Of a DNA stretch of 5,427 bases, positions 1 to 4,939 are shown piece after piece. Both the position numbers and the translations under genes were made by a program. The notes beneath the pieces are model-generated. The model was not told the DNA's origin. It did not search any database and saw only the letters and a list, made by a program, of their open reading frames with translations. The DNA is from Terriglobia bacterium (lineage in GTDB: Bacteria > Acidobacteriota > Terriglobia > UBA7540): NCBI GenBank assembly GCA_030036915.1, contig JASHSC010000693.1, positions 1 to 5,427 on the forward strand. Direction: 5' to 3'. The first letter of the stretch is position 1; each line of letters opens with the position of its first letter.

Positions 1-60
1 AGATAAAATAAGATAATTTAAAGTTTAATAATATAACATAATTAAGTAACACTCTACATG
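1..60. other. Strongly AT-rich segment at window edge
   Basis: Only 10 of these 60 bases are G or C, against a clearly GC-richer genic remainder of the window. I see no reading frame, RNA gene or convincing promoter in it. It may be part of a larger intergenic or foreign segment that continues to the left of the window. Confidence 0.6.
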
Positions 61-65
61 CTCAC

Positions 66-84
66 AGACCGGAGGGCGGTTTTT
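66..84 (+). terminator. Possible weak rho-independent terminator
   Basis: ACCG (68-71) can pair with CGGT (77-80) around a GAGGG loop. The stem can be extended weakly by A66-T82 and a G67-T81 wobble pair, and a run of five T (80-84) begins at the base of the stem. This could end a plus-strand transcript entering from the left, but the stem is short and no upstream gene is visible, so the call is tentative. Confidence 0.25.
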
Positions 85-120
85 GTTAACTTTCGCGCCT
101 TCTTCAATTTTTTGTATTTT

Positions 121-205
121 CATTATTTTCAGCATGTTCCCAGCTTCGTTTTCAAAAACCGCTAATCGCAACCCTTTGTTTTCAATAAGTTCCCAGCTTC
201 GTTTT
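121..205. repeat. Pair of imperfect 32-bp direct repeats, 53-bp period
   Basis: Positions 121-152 and 174-205 align without gaps at 27 of 32 bases. The 17-base core GTTCCCAGCTTCGTTTT is identical in both copies (136-152 and 189-205). The 21 bases between the copies are unrelated. Read on the minus strand, the core gives AACGAAGCTGGGAAC followed by a GAAAA-containing stretch. From memory, acidobacterial intergenic regions often carry dispersed repeats of this look, whose chance translation contains motifs such as NEAGN or ENKG; that resemblance is recall, not a search. Two copies are too few for a CRISPR array, and no cas gene is near. Confidence 0.65.
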
Positions 206-654
206 TTTCGGGCTTTTTGTCCCAAGCCTGACGTCCCACGGATGCTTGCCTGCTGCTGAATCGTTGTACGGCGAACTCCCAGAATCGTCTTATGGCCTAG
301 GCCTCTCCGGTTCCTGGACTCCGATTCCCGATCCGATCGGGATGAAATCGGACCAGCCCATGAATACAACCTGGAAGACCGTGCCACAATTTCACCGGTT
401 CTCACATCTCCCTCGAATCGCCCCAAATGGCATCCGCGAGCCGGCCGCCAGAGCAACGGGCAAGGCAACGTGCCGGGATGGCGATGGTCAATTCTGAGAT
501 TACCAAGTTGTACTCATATTGTCAATAGGTATACGTACGATTAATTATTGAAACTTAATTACCCAATGCGCCGGGCGCACCATCCCCCTTTGCCACCGGC
601 CTTTGTGCTTTGACCTTCGGACTTTCACCGTTCCCGCCTGCTTCTTGCGCGCGC
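206..654. other. Long non-coding stretch with palindromes, no supported gene
   Basis: Open frames exist here on both strands (a minus-strand frame over 25-468 and a plus-strand frame over 246-497). Neither has a recognisable domain, a ribosome binding site or convincing protein-like composition. Visible structure includes the 10-bp palindrome GGCCTAGGCC (294-303), the compound inverted repeat at 316-354 (listed separately), and an AT-rich patch at 501-560 (16 of 60 G/C). That patch contains GTATAC, TACGTA and the inverted pair ATTAA (540-544) / TTAAT (555-559). It could hold a regulatory region for the downstream MEMO gene or an untranslated RNA, but nothing identifies a function. Confidence 0.5.
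316..354. repeat. Compound inverted repeat able to form a long hairpin
   Basis: Outer arms TCCGATT (320-326) and AATCGGA (346-352) are exact reverse complements. Inside them, CCCGATC (327-333) and GATCGGG (335-341) are a second exact inverted repeat around a single C. Only an ATGA bulge (342-345) separates the two stems on the right side. GG (316-317) and CC (353-354) can add two pairs beyond a 2-nt bulge. As RNA, the innermost pairs would open into a loop of about seven bases. No T-run follows on either strand, so it does not look like an intrinsic terminator. Confidence 0.7.
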
Positions 655-683
655 TTGACAGCCGCTTCCCCGACGCTTACGAT
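655..683 (+). promoter_or_regulatory. Sigma70-type promoter of the MEMO-family gene
   Basis: A perfect -35 box TTGACA (655-660) is followed by exactly 17 bp and then TACGAT (678-683). TACGAT matches the TATAAT -10 consensus at the first, second, fifth and sixth bases, which include the most conserved ones. If the -10 box occupies -12 to -7, then +1 falls on A690, the first base of the proposed start codon. The transcript would be leaderless, which fits the lack of a Shine-Dalgarno before that ATG. The alternative is a promoter further upstream in the AT-rich patch near 501-560. Confidence 0.6.
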
Positions 684-689
684 TTTGTC

Positions 690-1517
690 ATGCAGCCGCC
701 CTCCGTCCGACATCCGGCCGTCGCGGGGCGTTTTTATCCCGCCCAAGCTGATATTTTGACCCGCCAGCTCGACCGATATCTTACTGAGGCATCCGCACCA
801 GCGGACACAGACGCAGGGGTCATCGGCTGCATGGTTCCCCACGCCGGTTACATGTATTCGGGATCAGTTGCGGGCGCGGTATTCCAGCGGCTGCCGGCGC
901 GCGCCACGTACATAATTCTCTGCCCCAATCACACCGGCCGCGGCGTCCCCCTGGCGATCATGCCGAAAGGCGAGTGGCTGACGCCGTTAGGCGCCGCCGC
1001 CATCGATTCCGGGCTGTCAACCCGTCTTCAGAATTCCTGCCACCTGCTTGAGGAAGACAGCCGAGCGCACGAGGATGAGCACGCTATCGAGGTCCAGCTT
1101 CCCTTCTTGCAGAGACGCGTGAGAGACTTCACTTTCGTTCCCATCGCCATCGGCGTGAGCCGCTATGCAGCCTTGGAGGCCCTTGGACACGGAATCGCTG
1201 AAGCGCTGAAGAAGTCAGCCAGCCCGGTGATGATTGTCGCCTCGAGCGACATGAACCATTATGAGCCCGATGACGTCACGCGCGTGAAGGATCGCAAAGC
1301 GATTGACCAGATTTTGGCCCTTGATCCGGCGGGCTTGTACGAAGTGATCCGCAGGGAAGACATTTCTATGTGCGGTTACGGGCCTGCCGTGGCCATGCTG
1401 ACCGCGGCGAAAGACCTGGGGGCAACTCGTGCGGAATTGGTGCGCTATGCCACTTCAGCAGGCGCCAGCGGCGACCGCAGCGCCGTGGTGGGTTACGCGG
1501 GGATGATGGTTTCCTGA
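690..1517 (+). CDS. amrB: MEMO-family protein (AmmeMemoRadiSam system protein B)
   Basis: This 275-residue protein has the full set of MEMO/YjgR-like (PF01875) motifs in order: RHPAVAGRFYP (7-17), VPHAGYMYSG (49-58), CPNHTGRG (78-85), EDEHAIEVQLPFLQ (128-141), SSDMNHYE (185-192), MCGYGP (227-232) and a C-terminal SGDxSxVVGYAG-like segment (about 256-271). MEMO proteins share the fold of class III extradiol dioxygenases. By alignment with human MEMO1 metal ligands (His49, His81, Cys244), I infer that His51, His81 and Cys228 are the corresponding residues here, so a metal site looks intact. No signal peptide or membrane segment is seen, so it should be cytoplasmic. The bacterial protein's biochemical role is not firmly established; the family name comes from frequent linkage to AMMECR1 and a radical-SAM protein, neither of which is in this window. 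I chose ATG 690 because homologous sequence starts within seven residues of it. The frame stays open up to a TTG at 603, but that extension lacks family similarity. The gene converges on the FecR-domain gene with 8 bp between stops. Confidence 0.92.
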   Translation: MQPPSVRHPAVAGRFYPAQADILTRQLDRYLTEASAPADTDAGVIGCMVPHAGYMYSGSVAGAVFQRLPARATYIILCPNHTGRGVPLAIMPKGEWLTPLGAAAIDSGLSTRLQNSCHLLEEDSRAHEDEHAIEVQLPFLQRRVRDFTFVPIAIGVSRYAALEALGHGIAEALKKSASPVMIVASSDMNHYEPDDVTRVKDRKAIDQILALDPAGLYEVIRREDISMCGYGPAVAMLTAAKDLGATRAELVRYATSAGASGDRSAVVGYAGMMVS

Positions 1518-1525
1518 CTCAGCGT

Positions 1526-3208
1526 TTAGTGGTGTCCACCGCCACCACCACCGGGGTGTCCGCCGCCACTCGATGGCGAACCGCCGGTGTGCTCGCCGCC
1601 GCTTGAAAGCGGTGCGGGAGATGGATGGCCTCCGCCGCTCACGCCCGGATGGCTGGCAGGCGAGGGCTTTACAGGGCTCGTATAGAACCTTGGGTGAACA
1701 ATTACGCAGTCCATAGAAGGCATTGGGCTTGCGCAGGGATTCAGGTTCATCACTGATTGATTGCTCGCCTCGCGGCCTGTCACGGGCATAGGTTGAATCA
1801 TCCCGGAATTTGCCGGCGTTTCGTTCAGTGCGCGCGCTCCGGAAACCGAATCGGGGGATTGCGCCGCTGCCGCGACATTCCCATTCACATAGCGCTTTTG
1901 CTGAGCATCATAGACAACCGCTGAGGTTGAGTTTTCGGACGCCGCGATGGAGTGATTCGGCCTAGCCTGAATCCCACGGCTCAAAGCTGCGGGAGATGGG
2001 ACCATCTTCCCGGGCAGCCTGGCCGAGGCCAAAGGAGCGACACCCGGCGCCTTCACCCTCTCGCCAGTCGCTGGACTCACATTGAGCATGAGATTCGGAG
2101 TAAGCAATCCGCCCTGGCGGAACGTTGTGCTGCTCACCACTCCGCCGCCGCAACTGCCGCCGCAGGCGTTGGCTTCGTCCCTGCGCTGTGCGCGCACCGT
2201 CCACCCGATCCAATTCGGACCGCTGTACCAGGTGACCAGGGCGGGAGTCCACGAGCCGAAATTTCCCGGGAACCACACCCAGCCTTTTCCGGGGATAAAC
2301 TTCCACCAGCCATAATGGTAGGGTAGCCAACCCCAGGACTCAGCGCCAATCCAGGTATAACCATATCCGGGGTACCAGCACCACTGACCTTCCGTGTAGG
2401 GCGCCCAATCCGCCGTTACGGTTGTGGGAGTCCAACCGTACCCGAGGCCTGCCACGTTTGTCCAATTCCCGTTGTCCTGAAGGTCCGACCATCCATAAGG
2501 GGTTTCGGAGGCGTCGCCATCATAACCTTGGGGTGGCGGAACAGTGGAGGATGCGTCAGCGCTGCTCTCGCGGTCATCGACCCAATGGTCCCAATCGTCC
2601 TCAGTAATTCCCTTTGAGATCACCGTCGGCTCCGCGGCGCCGGGCTGCATGAGCAGTGCGTAACCCTTGTCAACCGTCATGTGGCCGAGGTTGCCCTGCA
2701 CCATCACCGTGCCGTCAAAAACCTCAACTCGCTCGGCTTCCTGATCCAAATCCACGCGGAATAGGGTGCCGCCGCGCGCGGTTAACGAGCCGTTCACCGT
2801 GTCCACTCGGAGCAAATCGCCGCGGTCCGAAGAGAGAAGGTGAAAGGTGGCGTAACCCTGGCGGAGTTCGACACGATCATTCTTCCCAGCATTCTCGGCC
2901 AGCCCCAATTCTTTCAGGTCGAGTAAGGAGAGCTCGCCTAGTCGGATGGTTCCCCCGTTTTCAAACTGAATTTCTGCGTAGCTGTTCTCACCTGTGGAAA
3001 GATTAAAGCCCTCCTCGAGCGGAGTGTTCACCGGCGCTTCGGCCCACGCCTGCACATCCGGGCGCTGGACGGTAACGCTGCCCTCAACGAAGCTCAGGCG
3101 GATCACACGCGCGCCCGAACTGGTCTGGGCGCATGCCGAACCTGCCGCAAGCAACACAATGAGTCCTGCTATCGGCAATATCTTGGTAAAAGAGACGCGG
3201 GACTTCAT
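1526..3208 (-). CDS. Secreted FecR-domain protein with Trp-rich repeats and Gly/His tail
   Basis: This is a 560-residue exported protein. Residues 1-28 form a signal peptide with a basic start (MKSR), a hydrophobic core (about 10-22) and a likely cleavage after ACA or CAQ. The Cys lacks a good lipobox because Gly is at -3. Residues about 36-190 resemble a FecR domain (PF04773): VEGSVTVQRP, a TGENSYAEIQFENGGTIRLG block, TVNGSLTARGGTLFRVD and a VEVFDGTVMVQG strand. Residues 240-336 contain 17 Trp, with tandem units of exactly 26 residues (W268xPY...W276...PG.G..W286, then W294xPY...W302...PG.G..W312, then a partial unit from W320). This resembles the DUF6600-type region found with FecR in acidobacteria. 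Residues about 340-510 are low-complexity linker, and the tail from about 511 is Gly/Ser/His/Pro-rich, ending GGGGGGHH. Classical FecR is an inner-membrane sigma regulator; here the domain is exported and no sigma factor or TonB receptor is adjacent, so a wall, surface or polymer-binding role is only a guess. ATG 3208 was chosen for its Shine-Dalgarno and signal peptide. Confidence 0.88.
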   Translation of the reverse strand: MKSRVSFTKILPIAGLIVLLAAGSACAQTSSGARVIRLSFVEGSVTVQRPDVQAWAEAPVNTPLEEGFNLSTGENSYAEIQFENGGTIRLGELSLLDLKELGLAENAGKNDRVELRQGYATFHLLSSDRGDLLRVDTVNGSLTARGGTLFRVDLDQEAERVEVFDGTVMVQGNLGHMTVDKGYALLMQPGAAEPTVISKGITEDDWDHWVDDRESSADASSTVPPPQGYDGDASETPYGWSDLQDNGNWTNVAGLGYGWTPTTVTADWAPYTEGQWCWYPGYGYTWIGAESWGWLPYHYGWWKFIPGKGWVWFPGNFGSWTPALVTWYSGPNWIGWTVRAQRRDEANACGGSCGGGVVSSTTFRQGGLLTPNLMLNVSPATGERVKAPGVAPLASARLPGKMVPSPAALSRGIQARPNHSIAASENSTSAVVYDAQQKRYVNGNVAAAAQSPDSVSGARALNETPANSGMIQPMPVTGREASNQSVMNLNPCASPMPSMDCVIVHPRFYTSPVKPSPASHPGVSGGGHPSPAPLSSGGEHTGGSPSSGGGHPGGGGGGHH

Positions 3209-3213
3209 GGGCC

Positions 3214-3220
3214 ACCTCCC
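3214..3220 (-). promoter_or_regulatory. Ribosome binding site of the FecR-domain gene
   Basis: On the minus strand GGGAGGT lies just before the start, with 6 nt between GGAGG and ATG 3208. It selects this start over the in-frame upstream start at 3292, whose extra 28 residues do not look like part of a signal peptide. Confidence 0.8.
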
Positions 3221-3275
3221 GACTTCTTGCCGGTTGGCTTCATCCCCTACCCTACACCTACCTAGACGAATCCAA

Positions 3276-3319
3276 CAACACTGAAGTTGCACGGCATTGG
3301 GGACTAAAGTCCTGGTCCC
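3276..3319. repeat. Intergenic REP-like inverted repeats
   Basis: The 135-bp gap between the two minus-strand genes contains GGACT-AA-AGTCC (3301-3312), a perfect 5-bp inverted repeat. It can alternatively pair as GGGAC (3300-3304) with GTCCC (3315-3319). Just before it is a weaker pair, CAAC (3276-3279) with GTTG (3286-3289). Both centres share the pattern CTRAAG. There is no T-run on either strand, so these do not make a classical terminator. Short palindromes with an ACTAAAGT-like centre are, from memory, common between genes in acidobacteria; a genome count would be needed to call a repeat family. Confidence 0.4.
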
Positions 3320-3343
3320 TTGGTGCTTGCGGCGGCGCAGTTT

Positions 3344-4021
3344 CTACTTGTTTTCCTGAATTCGTTGTATGATTTCCTGCGCGCGGACCTGGGCCAAGTG
3401 CAGGTAGCGAGGATTGGCGGAGATTTTCTCCAGGGTGGGGATCATCAGTGCGGCCTCAACATAGTCATGATCGTCCAAACCACTCTGGACTTGAAGCAGG
3501 GTTTGGGGAAGGCTCAAGTGGTCATATTTCATATCGTATTCGAGCTGATTGATCAGTTCCTCCACATTACTAATCTTATCGAGGATATCAGCAAGTTGTT
3601 GCGCGGCGTGGTTTTCCGTGTAATTGAATTGAACGCGGTAAACTTGTGCTCCCGCCTCATATGTAAATACTTTAAGGCCCATATTCGCCACCCGATGGCG
3701 GCTATCGAGATTGAGTCCGCGGAAATCATCCAAGGAATCCGCCAGGGAGAAAATTCGTTCCGTAGTGTCCTCGGAGATCTGGATCGGGTGGGGAGAGGGA
3801 GCGTCCTTCAGGCTGTGGGAATCATATGCGCCCTTGCCATTGGCATCGACGCTCAGAGCGATGTATTCCGGAGAGCTGCCCTTAAGAGTACGAGTGAAGG
3901 TGAGCTGCGGAACGGATGGGCTCTGCTGGGCGTTTAGGGGATAAACACCTGAAAGGAGCGCTAGGAATGCGGCCGCTATCCATGAGGTGAACAGACGGAA
4001 AACCTTGGATCTGGACGCGAT
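3344..4021 (-). CDS. Uncharacterised exported protein downstream of yebC (probable ATC start)
   Basis: I recognise no named domain. I recall similar proteins only as hypotheticals in acidobacteria, often beside yebC. With the start proposed here it has 225 residues. Residues 2-31 form a signal peptide: basic ASRSKVFR, hydrophobic WIAAAFLALLSGVYPL, cleavage after NA before QQSPS, so it should be periplasmic or secreted. The mature part begins with a strand-rich segment (about 39-135: LTFTRTLKGSSPEY, ANGKGAYDSH, RVQFNYTENH) and ends in probable helices (about 138-225), charged and finishing RIQENK. Start choice: a strong AAAGGAGGT lies shortly after the yebC stop, 10 nt before codon ATC (4021-4019), exactly where the signal peptide should begin. 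No ATG, GTG or TTG occurs in frame there. The in-frame canonical starts are ATG 4141, ATG 4105 and TTG 4090, all inside yebC, and they would add a 23- to 40-residue N-terminal extension without a good Shine-Dalgarno. Either ATC is used, or the codon was ATG and has been altered. That the gene exists is well supported; its start is not settled. Confidence 0.82.
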   Translation of the reverse strand: MASRSKVFRLFTSWIAAAFLALLSGVYPLNAQQSPSVPQLTFTRTLKGSSPEYIALSVDANGKGAYDSHSLKDAPSPHPIQISEDTTERIFSLADSLDDFRGLNLDSRHRVANMGLKVFTYEAGAQVYRVQFNYTENHAAQQLADILDKISNVEELINQLEYDMKYDHLSLPQTLLQVQSGLDDHDYVEAALMIPTLEKISANPRYLHLAQVRAQEIIQRIQENK

Positions 4022-4030
4022 GGCGAATTG

Positions 4031-4039
4031 ACCTCCTTT
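4031..4039 (-). promoter_or_regulatory. Strong Shine-Dalgarno deciding the start of the exported protein
   Basis: AAAGGAGGT on the minus strand is an extended anti-16S match, starting 10 nt after the yebC stop codon (4050-4052). The only initiator-like codon at normal distance in the right frame is ATC 4021, 10 nt after GGAGG. Its position suggests that translation of this gene follows, or is coupled to, that of yebC. Confidence 0.75.
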
Positions 4040-4049
4040 ACGCTCCCCC

Positions 4050-4799
4050 TCACCGACTCTGCGTGAGCGTAGCCATTTCCGCCTCTTCAATGTCGAAGTT
4101 TGCATAAACGTGCGAAACGTCCTCGTGATCTTCCAACTCATCCATCAAGCGCAGCATCTGGTCCGCTTGCTTTCCCGTGAGCTTCACATAATTCTGCGGC
4201 ACCATGGAGATTTCCGCTGCCGCGGGGGAAATTTGCGCCTCTTTCAGGCGATCAAGCACGGCCTGGAATTTGTCCGGCGCGGAAAGAATCTCCCAGTTAC
4301 TGCCATCATCGTTCATGTCGTCGGCACCGGCATCAGTGATGATTTCAAGGAGCTTTTCCTCATCCGCCTTGTCTTTCTCCACCACCACGTACCCTTTTTT
4401 GCTGAACATCCAGGCCACGGAAGCTCCAAACGCCCCCCCGTGCTTGGAAAAAAGGTGACGAATTTCGGAGGTGGTCCGATTCTTATTGTCGGTGGTTACC
4501 TCTACAATCATGGCGACGCCGCCGGGCCCGTAAGCCTCGTAAACGGCTTCTTCAATGGTGGTTCCGGGCAGTTCGCCCGTGCCCTTCTGAATTGCGCGCT
4601 TGATGTTGTCCGCCGGCATATTCTCTGCCTTGGCGGCGGCAACGGCCGTGCGCAGGCGGGGATTCGCGTCCGGGTCGCCTCCGCCGATTCGGGCAGCGAC
4701 CGTCATTTCCTTGATGATCTTGGTGAAGATTTTTCCGCGGCGAGCGTCCGCCGCACCCTTTTTGTGTTTAATTGTTGCCCACTTTGAGTGGCCTGACAT
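4050..4799 (-). CDS. yebC: YebC/PmpR (TACO1) family protein
   Basis: This complete 249-residue protein matches the usual family length. The N-terminus carries the hallmark MSGHSKWATIKHKKGAADARRGKIFTKIIKE, part of the N-terminal helical domain (about 1-75) that continues through GGGDPDANPRLRTAV and AENMPADNIKRAIQKGTGE. Domains two and three follow with YEAYGPGGVAMIVEVTTDNKNRT (about 88-110), LFSKHGGAFGASVAWMF (about 115-131) and a C-terminal acidic stretch (LEDHEDVSHVYANFD). Family members are cytoplasmic; they were long annotated as transcriptional regulators (PmpR in Pseudomonas), whereas mitochondrial TACO1 acts in translation and recent work links bacterial members to translation of difficult, proline-rich sequences. 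The sequence cannot decide between these roles. The start is ATG 4799, preceded by GAAAGGA (4816-4810), 10 nt away. The gene follows the phosphoesterase after 140 bp and precedes the exported protein closely. In many bacteria yebC neighbours ruvC; that is not the case here. Confidence 0.97.
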   Translation of the reverse strand: MSGHSKWATIKHKKGAADARRGKIFTKIIKEMTVAARIGGGDPDANPRLRTAVAAAKAENMPADNIKRAIQKGTGELPGTTIEEAVYEAYGPGGVAMIVEVTTDNKNRTTSEIRHLFSKHGGAFGASVAWMFSKKGYVVVEKDKADEEKLLEIITDAGADDMNDDGSNWEILSAPDKFQAVLDRLKEAQISPAAAEISMVPQNYVKLTGKQADQMLRLMDELEDHEDVSHVYANFDIEEAEMATLTQSR

Positions 4800-4809
4800 A
4801 AAAACGCCG

Positions 4810-4816
4810 TCCTTTC
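4810..4816 (-). promoter_or_regulatory. Ribosome binding site of yebC
   Basis: GAAAGGA on the minus strand lies 10 nt before ATG 4799. It is of moderate strength and slightly long in spacing. The start is independently fixed by the conserved MSGHSKW N-terminus. Confidence 0.6.
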
Positions 4817-4881
4817 AATTTTGTTGCTGTGTCCCCCAAGGCAACCCGGTCCAAACAAGGGTTAGAGGTTGCGCGAGAATG

Positions 4882-4910
4882 ACTTTATGGCAGAGAAAAT
4901 GGTACCACAA
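4882..4910 (-). promoter_or_regulatory. Possible weak promoter for yebC
   Basis: On the minus strand TTGTGG (4910-4905) is separated by 17 bp from TAAAGT (4887-4882). This matches three and four of six consensus bases respectively. It lies in the 140-bp gap after the phosphoesterase stop and would give a leader of about 75 nt. The match is modest and could be chance. Confidence 0.25.
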
Positions 4911-4939
4911 GCCTGCGCCAGAAAGCTATTGGCAAGCGC

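Noticed and set aside
121..205. CRISPR array
   Set aside because: Only two imperfect repeats, a 21-bp unrelated gap and no cas genes.
25..468. Minus-strand open frame of 147 codons
   Set aside because: It crosses the direct repeats, the hairpin and an AT-rich edge, has no Shine-Dalgarno or recognisable domain, and its C-terminal part is simply the translated repeat.
246..497. Plus-strand open frame of 83 codons starting with TTG
   Set aside because: No ribosome binding site, no recognisable motif, and it contains the compound hairpin. I cannot support it as a gene.
603..689. N-terminal extension of the MEMO gene from TTG 603
   Set aside because: Family similarity begins right after ATG 690, and the extension would contain the proposed promoter, which fits non-coding DNA better.
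1529..1548. Hairpin GTGGTG/CACCAC as a terminator between the convergent genes
   Set aside because: The 6-bp stem is exact but it lies in the Gly/His codons of the FecR-domain gene and no T-run follows on either strand.
1952..2364. Several open frames on both strands inside the FecR-domain gene
   Set aside because: They are out-of-frame shadows of a GC-rich coding region with a clear domain order in the main frame.
3121..3208. Lipoprotein signal in the FecR-domain protein
   Set aside because: The Cys in AAGSAC has Gly at -3 where lipoboxes usually have Leu or a similar residue, so a normal cleavable signal peptide is more likely.
3320..3937. Plus-strand open frame of 205 codons opposite the exported-protein gene
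   Set aside because: It is the antisense of a gene with signal peptide and Shine-Dalgarno; its own start lacks a binding site and it has no recognisable motif.
4110..4787. Plus-strand open frame of 225 codons opposite yebC
   Set aside because: It is an antisense shadow of an unmistakable YebC protein.
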